Source: Ambrosia x helenae
Taxonomy: Eukaryota; Streptophyta; Magnoliopsida; Asterales; Asteraceae
DNA: 64,000 nt
Reading direction: 5' to 3'
NCBI GenBank assembly: GCA_030844895.1
Contig: CM061233.1
Coordinates: forward strand, 88,187,563 to 88,251,562
The notes below the pieces were generated by a model, which made no database searches, had not been told where the DNA came from, and saw nothing but the letters and a program-made list of their open reading frames with translations. A program made the translations under genes and the position numbers. Below are positions 21,947-33,117 of the stretch, piece by piece (within the stretch, counting starts at the first letter, position 1; each line of letters starts with the position of its first letter).

Positions 21947-22630
21947 TGTAAGGATAGAAAGGATTGAAGAAACCACTTTTGCCAACCTTAGTCTAATTCA
22001 TACTTCTGCCAAATTATTCTAAGTATAGAACTACTGAAGAAAGAAGACACATGTACTGAAGAAGGATTCAACAAGTACTGAAGAAGAAAGATCAGAAGTT
22101 CTGAAGTCAAACCAGACAAGTCTACTGAAGAACTACTGACAAACTACTCATCAGTAGTTTGTCATTCATCAGCACTTGTAATAGAATCCTTCCACCGCCT
22201 TATGTTTCAGTAGTTTAATTGTTTATTATTACTTTATCATTTTGTACAAGTTCCAAGACTACAGCCTATTGTAGTATTGCTTTTGTGTAATGTTTTGAAC
22301 AAGTTGTATGTATCTGTTGGTCTATAAATAGATGGGTTCATCCCACTATTTTAGACATTGATTTTAATTGAAAACTGAAATCCTTCAAAATTCTTACTTG
22401 TTATTTCCATTTCATTAACTGAGAATCTATCTGCTTATTTATTGTCATTTACATTCAATACTTAGATTCTCATTAACTTGTCTCCAGTTTTCAAACATCC
22501 AGGGGGAGTAATAACTCCTGTTGATAGTGAAACTTTATTAACTTATTCCGCTGTGCAAAACTGATTAAAGTTGCAAAACACATAATTGTTCACAAGCAAG
22601 TAAACTGTTAAAGAGCATACTGATCCAACA
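21947..22630 (+). repeat. Copia 3' LTR
   Basis: 684 bp, with TATAAATAGA at 22,323. It keeps the 55-bp segment lost from the 5' LTR and is followed by the TSD GTGCC at 22,631-22,635. Four ACTACTGA/TCAGTAGT motifs lie in its first 270 bases. Confidence 0.95.
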
Positions 22631-22635
22631 GTGCC

Positions 22636-22791
22636 TATGATGAGTATGAAAATAACAAAAAATGTGGATAATCTAGCGCGACCTAACAAGACTGATGCAA
22701 AGTTTTTGAATTCAAACATAGACTCCGAACCATTTAACTAGCGGTTGACAACTTTGACATGACCCATTCGGATTATATGTAAGATTAAATA
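22636..22791. other. Short unassigned stretch between the copia element and the LINE
   Basis: About 155 bases with no recognisable feature; it continues the sequence left of the copia insertion once the element is removed. Confidence 0.5.
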
Positions 22792-22867
22792 TTTTTTTTG
22801 AATAGTGAACTTCATTGAAAACTATGTGCGCCCTCAAAGCAAGGACCACCTAAAAAGAGGAACAACT

Positions 22868-25800
22868 TTACAACATGTACAAAGGATTTACAACCCAATC
22901 TTTCCAAACAATATCTTTAAAATGAAACCTATGTTTCAACCATAAGAACGAGGATGATTTAACCTTCGCAACCACTTCAATAACCTTCGGAGAAGACCCG
23001 TTAAAAACTTTATAGTTCCTTGCTTTCCAAACCTCCTAACAACTAGTCATAACAATCCCTTTGATCACCTTTTTGTTCCATTTTTCATTTGCAACATAGT
23101 GATACAGTTTTAAAATGTCTTCGAAATCGAAAATTATAGTTGGTGATAACTTACACCAAGCGCCAATTTTCGACCAAACTCCATAAGAAAAACCACAATC
23201 CGAGAAAAGATGCGTAACATCCTCATTGCTCGTTTCGCAAAGGCCACACCGAGAGTCTTGAATATTGATTCTTCTATTAATAAGTGTCATCTTTATTGGA
23301 ATTCTCTCTTTTTCTGCCCTCTAAATAAACAAGTTCACTTTAGACGGTATCCAAGTTTCCCAGGACATCAGCTGCTCCGTTCGCACCTCCTTCTCTTTGC
23401 GTATTTGTTTCTTCTTGTCAGCCACTGAAAAAGGTTGTTTATCAACCGGATCTCCCCACGTCCACTGATCTTCTGTACGTGTGAAAACAATAGATCGAAA
23501 AGAAACTCCAAATCCTACAACTCACTAATCTGCTCGACTGTAGTGATGTTGGCCTTCCAATTGGGCTTAAACCAAATAGAATCATCTGTGATACACACTC
23601 TGTCAGCCACGACACAATTCTTCTTCCTTTCTATCTCATAAATTTTCGGCCAACGCCTCATGAGAGCCGAAATACCAAGCCACACATCGGACCAAAATCG
23701 AATCGTTTTACTATTCCCCAACACAGGCCGAAACATCCATTGAAGGGGCTATCCATTAAGCTTAAACTGATCAATCTGCCGAACAATTGAACCCCAGTAG
23801 CCTTTGACTCGTCTATTGAGAGGAAGGAAAGCCTATCGACCTCTACCCCCGTTCACTCTCTCAATAAATTTAACCCAAATACTGTTTTGATTTGATTTAA
23901 ATCGCCATGCCCACTTGGCAAGAAGAGCAATATTGACGTCTTTCAGATTAGCGAACCCCAACCCACCATTCTTTTTAGCCTTAGTCACAATATTCCACGC
24001 AACCCAGCTAATCTTCTTATCATCGCTAGATCCAGCCCAAAGAAAATTCCACATTAACTTTTCAATTTGCTCGGTCACCTTCGTAGGGGCTTTATAAATG
24101 GAGAGATAATATACGAGGAGACTCGCTAACACCGACTTTATCAAAGTTAAACAACCACCCATAGATAAAGTGTTAGCCTTCCAAGATGCTAAACGACCTT
24201 TAATAGTATCAATTACCATCGACCAATTGTGACTTCTATTCATGTTAGCACCTACTTTAATTCCAAAATACTCAAAGGGGAAATCACCAACCCTACAACC
24301 AATAATAGAAGCCATCTCATTGATCTGGTTACTGTCAACACCAATTCCGAATAGTTTGGATTTCTGGATATTTATTTTCAAACTAGAGCACACATAGAAA
24401 ACCCGAAGTAACCGAGCAGTTTGTTGAATATTTGGTTTAGACCATTTACCCAGCATCAAAGCATCGTTTGCATAAAGAAGATGAGAAATAAGAGGCCCCC
24501 CATCGACCATAAGTAAATCCCTAATCAACCCGAAATCACAAGCTTTAGTAAAAATACAAAAAAAAAAGGCTTCCATGACAATAAGGAATAGAAAAAGAGA
24601 CAGTGGGTCGCCTTGTCTAATCCCTTTTTGGCATTGGAAGTCAAATGTAGGGGACCCATTAACTAAGACTGCAGATCTAGCGGACTCAAGAATACCACGC
24701 ACCCAGACGCGCCATCGATTAGGGAAACCCATCTGACTCGTAATAGATAAAAGAAGCCCCCAGTTGACATTATCGTGGGCTTTTTCAAAGTCAATCTTCA
24801 ACAGAAAAGCTTGCTTCCCTGATTTTATAATCCAACCAAAAACTTCATTGATTATAAGGGGACCATCCAAGATAAATCTATCTTCTAAAAAAGCAGATTG
24901 AGTATCAGAAATAATCTTTCCCAAAGTATCCTTAACCTGAAGTGCCAAAACTTTGGAGATGATTTTGCTAATGATACCTATTAAAGTAATAGGCCTATAT
25001 TCTTTCAAACCAACAGGAGCTTTAGTCTTCGGAATCAAAGTAATGAAAGCAGTACTGCATCCTCTACTGATCTCCCCAGTGTCAAAGAACCTATTAAACA
25101 TGTTAGAAAAATCATCTTCCAATAAGGCCCAAAATTGTTTTACAAATTTAAAATTGAAACCGTCTGGGCCGGGGGCTCTATCAGAACCACAATCAAAAAT
25201 TGCCTGTTTAATTTCCTCTTTACTGAAAGGCCGTATCAATCTCTCCGCATCACTGGACGACATCTTCTTAATACCATCACAAACCAAAGAAGGCCAAGTA
25301 TGGTATTTATCCGCAAAATGTTGTCTAAAAAAGCGCATAACCTCCTTTTATCAAAATCAGCTTTTTAGCCCAACTGTCATCAATCAAAAGCCCCGGAATC
25401 GCATTAGGAGCTTTCTTCCCATTAACAACCCTATGGAAAAATCCAGAATTATCATCGCCTTTAGACGCCCATAACACCCTAGATTTCTGTTGGATATCCC
25501 GGCACTTCCAATCATTATGTTGAGCGATACCTTTTTTGCATTCCTCCCAAATCCAAATCTCCTCTTCCTTTAATTCTTTATCCTCCATAAGGAGTTCAAG
25601 ATTTTGCAACTCATTCTTGTACCCTTCTAACTCTTTGCCTTCTTTTTCCGTAGTAATATTCCACCACGATCTAATTTTCTCCCTCACATACTTTAGCTTC
25701 CTCGTGATGTATATATTAGGGATATCTTCAAAAGGGCAGTCGTTCAAAGCATCAATAACAACCTGTTGGCATCCCTCTCTTTGTAACCACGAATTAAACC

Positions 25801-26534
25801 ACCGAAATGGTTTATACCCAAAATCAACATAAACCAAAGTTAAAAGAGGAGGGGAATGGTCCGACATTACTCACAGCAAGGCGCGAAAACAAGCTAGGGG
25901 CCACCTGTTAAAAAAAAATTCTAGCAAACAAGGATCCTGTCAATCTTACTATGCTTAAAAACCCCATTATTACCAGCCATAAAAGTAAATCTGCCCCCAT
26001 GCATCAAATACTCCTGAAAACCAATACCTCGATGAAAGAAGTAAACTCTTGTGCACATATGGGATTAAAACTAGAGTTCCTTCTTACCTCAGGATAACGA
26101 ACAACATTAAAATCGCCCATAATAACCCATAAACCTTGAAAATTGTTAATATTACTCCGAATCATCATCCACGGGTTACTCTTCTCATTCAGTCTTTGTG
26201 GAACATAAACATTTAAAATATTCATCGGGGTACCATATTCAATCAGATTACCACTCGTGAGTAAGAAATTTTTATCAGCAATAGAATCTAGCATCTTGAA
26301 CAACTTACCATTCCATAGATTAATCAAACCCCTAGAATTACCTATGGACTCGACAATATCCCATTCAACATCGCCATTTCCCCAATAATTTAAGCCCTTA
26401 AACCTGTTCTTATCACTAATGTTCGACTCTTGGATAGCCAAAAAATGAACATCATTCTTAACCTTTAACTCCTTCACCCACCCTTGTTTACCTTTAACAC
26501 CCAAACCCCTAACATTAAGAGAAGCAAAATTCAT
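22868..26534 (-). pseudogene. LINE A ORF2: endonuclease and reverse transcriptase
   Basis: Starts at ATG 26,534 (MNFASLNVRGLG). The endonuclease includes VIMGDFNVVRYPE and, after a frame break near 26,004, SDHSPPLL at 25,867. RT follows from about 25,340 to 23,833 with RAPGPDGFNF, PLISHLLYANDALML and GIRQGDP. The catalytic YADD reads YAND: the codon at 24,466-24,468 is Asn (GAC to AAC). The C-terminal part (23,515-23,736 and 23,036-23,290) has the CGLC...H...C zinc-like motif and ends at a stop at 22,868-22,870. It would nick target DNA and prime cDNA synthesis there if intact. Confidence 0.9.
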
Positions 26535-26718
26535 TGATTTCCTTTTTGTATCCCTTCTTCTTCCACAGCCTCAGTGACCAGTTCATGAAAGTTTCCCATA
26601 CTCGCCCCACTTTGTTGCCCAGACTTACTGTTTTGTCGACCTCTTCTCGGATGGCAGGGTCCATCGATGTTGAAGGATTATCACAGGCTGCTGTGTACTC
26701 GACCTGAGTGTTTTCTCT

Positions 26719-28250
26719 TTATTCACCATCTTGCCTTTCCACATTGGTCGATGTTGAAAATCCAGAGACAGAGCTTTGTTGAGAAATCTCCCCCCTTCTC
26801 TCATTGTGGGCCACATTAAAATTGCCTAAAATAAAATCTAGTCCAAACATATCTTGCCCAACAGGATCCACATCAAGTTTGGGCCCTTTATTTTTATTGG
26901 GCCTATCATCCACAGAAATGAATTTTCGGCCCACACAAACCTTTTCAGCTTTTTTTCCTTTTCTAAAAACCTTATTTTTCTTATTCACCCCACATAAATC
27001 CCCATGCAAATCATTTTTTGAGTTAAAACCTTCTCCATTAACTTCGCAGGCATCCACATCATTTAAATTTGAAAACCCCTTAGATTTTGAAGGTTCCGAA
27101 ACTTCCTCCCCTTCTTTATTGTTAATCTCATTTTCCAAATCAGGCGACGTGATTACCGGGTCAGCCATGTTGACTTCTATATTAAAATTGGCCGGGGAAA
27201 TGTCCGGTACCGTCGGATCATTGCACACCAGAATTCTTGAATCACTTCTGGCTTTAACCACATTATCGATATCCCAGTCACCGAGCTCCTCTGCCACCCA
27301 AACCCGGTATTTTCGACCCTTCCATTGGAGCCCTACTTCCTCTTGTACTCTTTTCCCATCAGAGATTAAAACACCAATATAATCAAAAGATAAAATCGGT
27401 ATCCAATATCCCATGTTGAGCAACATGAATAATCTTACCAAACCGTTCCCCGATCCGATTAATAACTTGATTATTTAACAGATGCAAAGGTATCCCTTGA
27501 ATCTTTAGCCAAGCAAGTCTTTCAAACGGTAACAATTGTCCAATCCATCTATCGACAAAGACAAAAATATTGTTCCTCTCCTTGGTCCTGGAAGCAAATT
27601 CTTGTAAATGTTCATCATGGTTGAAAGACACCAAGACATACATTCCGCCAAGATATTGCACCACGCCTTTTCCATCTGAAAACACCCGTACATACTCCCC
27701 TACATCTTTTAAAGTCTTAAAATCGACCATCCTAGCTATGATTGCCTTCCCCACCAAGTAATCATAAGCTTTGAATTCATCAGGAACAACAATCACCTTT
27801 TCGTCGACCACAATATTTGGCTTACCTAGGAAAGTACCTCTATACGAAGAGGAAACAACAAACACATTATTCTTGATTTCGTTTTGTTTGTTTCTAGATC
27901 CATAATCTTCTTCAGAAGTTTTCTTGTTACCTATTCCTTTTTGCCTCGTGCTTATCTCACCCTCCTCCAACGAAAATCTAGCAACATTTACATGTATCTT
28001 AAACTCCCCCATACGAATGTTAGACAATGTCTTCTCCATGTACCCGATGTTCTTCACATCTAGTAATGATAAAAAACCAAAACGACTACCCCACTTATCC
28101 CTTTTCCTTGCAATGTAGATGTCGTAGATCTCTGCATGTGTACGAACAAACCCTGCTAAATCATTCCCACTACAACGATTCGGGAGATTAGCAACATAGA
28201 ACTTCGTGATTCTTCTTTGTAGTGCCGTCGGAATATATTTACCGAATTCC
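26719..28250 (-). pseudogene. LINE A ORF1: RRM plus DUF4283-like protein
   Basis: The N-terminus is an RRM fold with RNP2 FYVANLP and RNP1 RFGFLSL (about 28,060-28,230). A DUF4283-like middle follows (PFERLAWLKIQGIPLHLL, about 27,500), then an acidic, low-complexity tail. A frameshift lies at about 27,390-27,440. No ATG in frame begins it; a TGA lies just upstream of the RRM frame, so the 5' end is damaged or truncated. ORF1 proteins of this kind bind LINE RNA. Confidence 0.85.
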
Positions 28251-28398
28251 CTTCACACTTAGCAAAAAAAGCCCACTAGTCGAATACAATTGCTTCCTAG
28301 GAGATTCAGGTTCTAAAATTTTGCTTACGGAAAAATAATTCATTTATCCTTATTGGAATGATGCATATTTAGACTTCTTATCCGGTTAGATAAACTCA

Positions 28399-28657
28399 TA
28401 AAAATAAAGAGTTACTTACCAAAACAGTCCCTGTGGTTTGGACCATATGCCAGTCCAGCCCAAAATCAAAATAATTGCTTGAACAGTCCCTTGAATTTGA
28501 CGAAATGGGCCAAAACAGTCATTTTTCGTTAACGGGGTTAACTCAATGTCGTTAAGTCAGGGGTAAAATCGTCTATTTACCTTCTAAGTTTATATTCTGA
28601 TTATCTTCCCCAATCCCCACCATTCCCTTCCTTTAGTACCAGGCACCCACATCCACA

Positions 28658-28711
<54 letters not shown>

Positions 28712-29577
28712 TCTTAAACACACCATCACACACACATACACATCTCTCACGTTTGAATTAATGAATTGAAGCTAAAAAACAGAATTGAACTCATTTAACA
28801 TTAGAAATCTCAAGCAAACATCGATTTCATCCATTGTTCGTCGTCTCTGTTTCAAGACTGTCTAACCAGAAGGTGCAGATCTGAAATCGAACAGTGCCAT
28901 GGGTTGTTTATTTTGCCGGAAGTAGGAACGACGGTCGTCGTCTCATTAACAACGATGGAGAACAGCGGAGGATGAGATCGATGAGCAGTTTTTTCAGAAT
29001 TAGGGCTCGCAAATGAGCCTTATCATGTTTTCATGGGTGTGGGTGTCCTTGGTAATGGTGAATATTGTTGACGGTGGGATGAGGTGGTGGTGGGATAGAA
29101 GTTGGAGGTGGTTCTGAAACTGGAGAAACTGAAGTAACCTCCATATTTGATGGTGAATTTGTTATTATTGATGGTGGGAGTAGTTTGTTATGGATGGTGG
29201 TCTGAGAAGGTAGTGATGGTGTGGTGGTGGTGGTGACGGTGACGGTGGTCTAGTGTGGTGGTGATGGTGGCGGCGGTCTGGACTGATGGTGGTAATGGTA
29301 TGGTGGTGGTAATAGTGGTCTAGTGTGGTGGTGATGGTGGCAGCGGTGAACTGGTGGTGCTAATGGTATGGTGTGGTGATAATTGGGAGAGAGAAGGTAA
29401 ATGGACGATTTTGCCACCGATTTAACAAGGTTGAGTTAACCTCGTTAAGTATTTGGACTGTTTTGGCCTATTTCGTCAAACTCAAGGAACTTTTAAAACA
29501 ATTATTTTGATTTTGGGTTGGACTGGTAAAGTAGGCCAAACCACAGGACTATTTTGGTAACTAACTCTAAAAATAAA
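28399..29577. mobile_element. Mutator-type non-autonomous element with long terminal inverted repeats
   Basis: The element proper is 28,409-29,567. Its arms (28,409-28,575 and 29,400-29,567) are inverted repeats of about 165 bp, starting GAGTTA(C/G)TTACCAAAA(C/T)AGTCC, with roughly 80% or better identity by eye. The direct repeat TAAAAATAAA flanks it on both sides, a 10-bp TSD; 9-10 bp TSDs and long TIRs fit Mutator-like elements. There is no transposase. The interior has a (CT) tract at 28,660-28,707, a leader-like stretch and a GTG-rich stretch (about 29,040-29,390) with a partial 70-bp duplication. It may be a captured host fragment (Pack-MULE) or simply a long MITE. Confidence 0.88.
28660..28707. 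repeat. (CT)n microsatellite
   Basis: About 24 CT units with one interruption. Plant 5' leaders often carry such tracts, and the sequence after it looks like a leader. Confidence 0.95.
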
Positions 29578-31872
29578 ATATAAATTGTCTGGAAAACAAT
29601 AATTGTACTCTTAAACACCACAAAGGCAATAGATTATAGTTTCAAATAACACAACCAAACAGCCATTGATTACACTTTACAAAACAATGTAAAATTCAAT
29701 ATACCCTCCATTTTATCATAACTATATAGACATCCAGATATGACATGTTATTTTTGTGCGAGTGACGTGATTCCGTTAACTAAACATGGTTTCAGACGCA
29801 TTGGCGCATATCGTTCGATCATTTGTCAAACTTGGACAATTTGGATGCATCTTTGTATGTTAGAAGCTTTTTAGAATAAAATCATTTTTCATATTTGACG
29901 TTGAAATCCTTAAAAGGAGATTATGAAAGTATTTTTTTTTAAAAAAATTATATAACCACCTAAATGTATAGTACAATTGTCCAATAATTATAAGTCATTA
30001 AGACATATGAGACAACTAGACCCCAATGCCTCCCTACCATACACTTGTGGCATGTGCAATTTAATTTCGACATTCAAATGAATGTGCATTTCATTTTAAT
30101 GTAACACTTCTCACAATCAACATCTTCTGTTAAAACAGTTATCAACTTTGTTTATTAAAAAAAAAAAAAAAAAACAAAAATCATTACATCCCTAATCCCT
30201 GTTTTGCTTTTTGACACGATTTTGGGCCTAAAATATGAGATTTCGACTAAATAGACATAGCATGTGTATAACCATGTGACATATAGAAGTAATGGGGTAC
30301 AAGTCATTTTTATGGGTCGTAATCAACTAGTCTTCTTTGTTAATAAAGTATAAATAAAATAGAACTTTTATTGGTATATACGGTTTATAGGTACGAGCAT
30401 ATTATATATATGTATACAAATACTAACTTAACGGCAAACATACTTCCGTTATTAATTCCGTTATGAATCCGTTAAGCCACACTGTTTTGTTGGAAACCGC
30501 CTTGATTTTTTTGCCCTTTTTTAATGCACATCCCACATATATACCCTCCTAAAGCAGTAAATTAAATTCATAGATAGGAAACCACCGTTCAATTCAAACT
30601 TAAACCGACACACCCTTCAAACTTCAACATCCCCAACATCCATTCTTCTTTCTTCATACTGTGTTCTATAATTGCCATTCTCTTTTCTCTTGAATTGAAT
30701 TGCATTTAGGGAATCAAATTCGATTCAAACGGTTAAACTCTACGCCGTTACCATATTTATTGTTATTTTGTTTTCGAATTGCATATACAAAGCGTATGCC
30801 TTTTCATGTTTGTCGACATCCCTGTTCTATAATTGCCATTTGGTTTTTCCTTTTCGGATCGTGACATATCAATAGCAAAGTTTCTAACTCGATATGTGGA
30901 CGCTTTTTATTTAACGAAAGCATAGCGATCATGATTCCAACCAATATCTGTTTGTTTCATTCGGTTTTGTTATTTCTGTTATGAAGACTTGATTTTTTTA
31001 TTTTATTTTTTTGTTCTTTTGTTGCTTTTATCAACTTTTATTGTTATTGTATTTATTTGGTGTTGGTATATTGTATATCATACAAATTTTCTTGTAGGGC
31101 ATCGAACATTAACAAAAAAAATTGACAATCCAGAGCCTGTAGACATTGGGTCATATTGTATACAAAATAAATCAAGGATATGGAAGGAATACTCATTTGG
31201 CTTTGTTCAAACGAAGAAAAAGAAAAGAATTTAACGCAAGGAAGAAAATGAGATTGTTCTTTTAGAATCTATAATCCATTAATCCCACTCATTTTCGATA
31301 AAATTAGAGTCAAATGATAAGTTAGAAATATCACTGGATGGATATGGTCTAATTAATCGGTGCCTTTTTTCAATTTTAGACCCTGTCAAAAAACATGTTC
31401 AGTTTAAATTTATGCCAACAAAGTTGGGGCAATCCTTAAAACACGTCATGTTTTTATGTCTTAATGTGGTATTGTAAGCCGGTGGTAAAACAAAATAAAA
31501 TATTGTTTTGCATAAACTCGGAATTTTCATATCTTATGTAGTGAAACTAAGAACATTTGTACTCAACATTCCGCTGCAACGCACGGGTTAACGTAAACTC
31601 GTTATTAACAAACAGGAAAGTTAAATCGACTACCAAGTTTCGATTTGATTCGTTTAAGGACATAAACCATCAAACGCCTTGTCTAGGCTTCAAAACATAC
31701 TCAACCCAAAAAAAAAGTCGAAACCCGAAAATTATGGACGGGCATTGAGTATGGGATTGGTTTTAAAGAATTTCACGAGTACGAGACATGTACGATTTTA
31801 GGTGATGCCCGACCCGATTGCCCGATAGTATTTATTGTCATTTGTTTTTTCTTAAATTTCAACCAAAGGCCG
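29578..31872. other. Intergenic stretch, no supported gene
   Basis: AT-rich, with an A run at 30,158-30,176. A CT/CA-rich, leader-like part at 30,580-30,720 precedes a 246-base open frame (30,989-31,234). The end of that frame (after TTGTAG at about 31,097) could be an old exon (HRTLTKKIDNPEPVDIG), but I do not recognise it and see no continuation. Confidence 0.5.
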
Positions 31873-32330
31873 TTTCTTATTGTCTTTTTTTTTTTTTTTG
31901 GAAGGTTAATTTCATTCACAAAAGCACGAGACGGTCCTCAAAACAAAGACCCCCGACAAAACAAAAACGACACTACATCAAATCCAACGGATATTTACAC
32001 CAAACCTTCCAATCTAAACCTTTCAATATAGATCTATGTCTAATCCAAAAAAACGACATCATTTTAATGTTCTCCACGACTTCAATGGGGCGACGACTTT
32101 TGCCTCTGAAAATTCTATCATTTCGTTCAATCCATAACGCCCACATAGTGGTGAATATAATACTTCTCAAGATGTATTCCGATTGGCTAGACGTAGCATG
32201 TAAGTCGGCTATCTTCACCAAATCAGGGACATCAAAGATAATAAAAGGGGGCAGCCGGCACCAAGACATTCAAATTTTTTCCTCAAAAAATACAATAGTT
32301 TCCCATTTCTAGTGCTTAATTTCTTATCGT
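31873..32330 (-). mobile_element. LINE C, 5'-truncated LINE tail
   Basis: On the minus strand, a 98-residue frame (31,973-32,269) matches the C-terminus of the two larger LINEs: RSIIFTTMWALWIERNDRIF and a WKVWCKYPLDLM end like WKEWSKYPLYLFD in LINE B. The T run at 31,884-31,899 is its oligo-A tail. Near-copies TTTCTTATTGT (31,873-31,883) and TTTCTTATCGT (32,320-32,330) flank it as a probable TSD. 5' truncation is normal for LINE copies. Confidence 0.8.
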
Positions 32331-33105
32331 TATTTATCATCATACATACTTTTTAATAGAGTAAATTTAAAATTCGTAAATAATATAATTTTATTCTCGT
32401 GAACAGGTGTACGCTATAAACAGTAGACAATTAGTAATTAGGTACCTAATATGTATGGAATCGGGTATGAGATACAAATATACAATCAAGAATGAAATTT
32501 TGATCACCAATACTCAGCTCGTTGTCAACCCGAATTATTTTTGTGTATGCACAACCTGCAAAATGCATGAAATATAAATAGTTATAGTAGGATTTGACGT
32601 GTTGAAAAAAGTTAAACTTTCTATATAAGTAAAGAGGACAACTCATTCATTTCATGTGTCGTTCTCATCACACCTATAAATAATACTTATTACTCTCACT
32701 TGGTTCTTTGAAGTTATAAATTAACTTACAAAATTCTTATTTTCAGATAAGGCTTATAGATTAAGATAGATCATAAATAAACATGATAGTTAAATTGAAT
32801 ACAAAGATTCACATTTGATCCCCAAAACCAACATAAACCACCATATGCCTTGCCAAAGTTTCAAAACTTACACAACACGCAATCTTGATTCGGCTTTGTT
32901 TTTCCTTGGTCTCAAGAAATTTATAAGAATGTACAACTTGCAATGCCCAATTATAAATCGTTACACTATGGTTTGTCTTGGGATATAAATAATTTACCGA
33001 ACAATAGAATACACAATGTGAATAGCAAAGCGAACCACAAGTTCCTAGATTTTGAGATAGAGCTCTCATGTGGTGGTCTACCATTGTGGGAACACCTAAA
33101 AATTT
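32331..33105. other. Intergenic stretch, nothing recognised
   Basis: AT-rich with scattered short frames only. The 5' end of LINE B lies somewhere near its right end. Confidence 0.5.
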
Positions 33106-33117
33106 CAAGGCCGTATT

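Larger units (their letters stand above)
944..22630 (+). mobile_element. Ty1/copia LTR retrotransposon, SIRE-like, split by a nested gypsy element
   Basis: Both LTRs start TGTAAGGA and end CCAACA, and GTGCC flanks the whole at 939-943 and 22,631-22,635, so these are the true ends. Inside come a primer binding site, gag, protease, integrase, RT and RNase H in copia order, then a long extra coding region before the 3' LTR, as in the SIRE/Maximus group. The gypsy element at 10,595-21,377 is inserted in that extra region; without it the copia element is about 10.9 kb. By eye the two LTRs differ at about 19 positions over 629 aligned bases (near 3%) plus one 55-bp indel, so this insertion is clearly older than the gypsy one. 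Stops and frameshifts make it non-autonomous today. Confidence 0.95.
22792..28260 (-). mobile_element. LINE A, non-LTR retrotransposon, minus strand, degenerate
   Basis: Read on the minus strand, it has an ORF1 with RRM and DUF4283-like domains, an ORF2 with endonuclease, RT and a C-terminal zf-RVT-like region, and an oligo-A tail (the T run at 22,792-22,799). Its order and motifs match LINE B. The 5' end is not sharp: coding homology stops near 28,260 and I found no clear TSD. Several frame breaks make it inactive. Confidence 0.92.

Noticed and set aside
30989..31234. Hypothetical membrane-like protein of 81 residues
   Set aside because: The Leu/Phe/Val run comes from a T-rich stretch; only the last 35 codons might be an old exon, without support.
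31560..31600. Second Helitron-like end (CCGCTGCAACGCACGGG)
   Set aside because: A GC hairpin-like phrase is present, but no CTRR end lies at the right distance.
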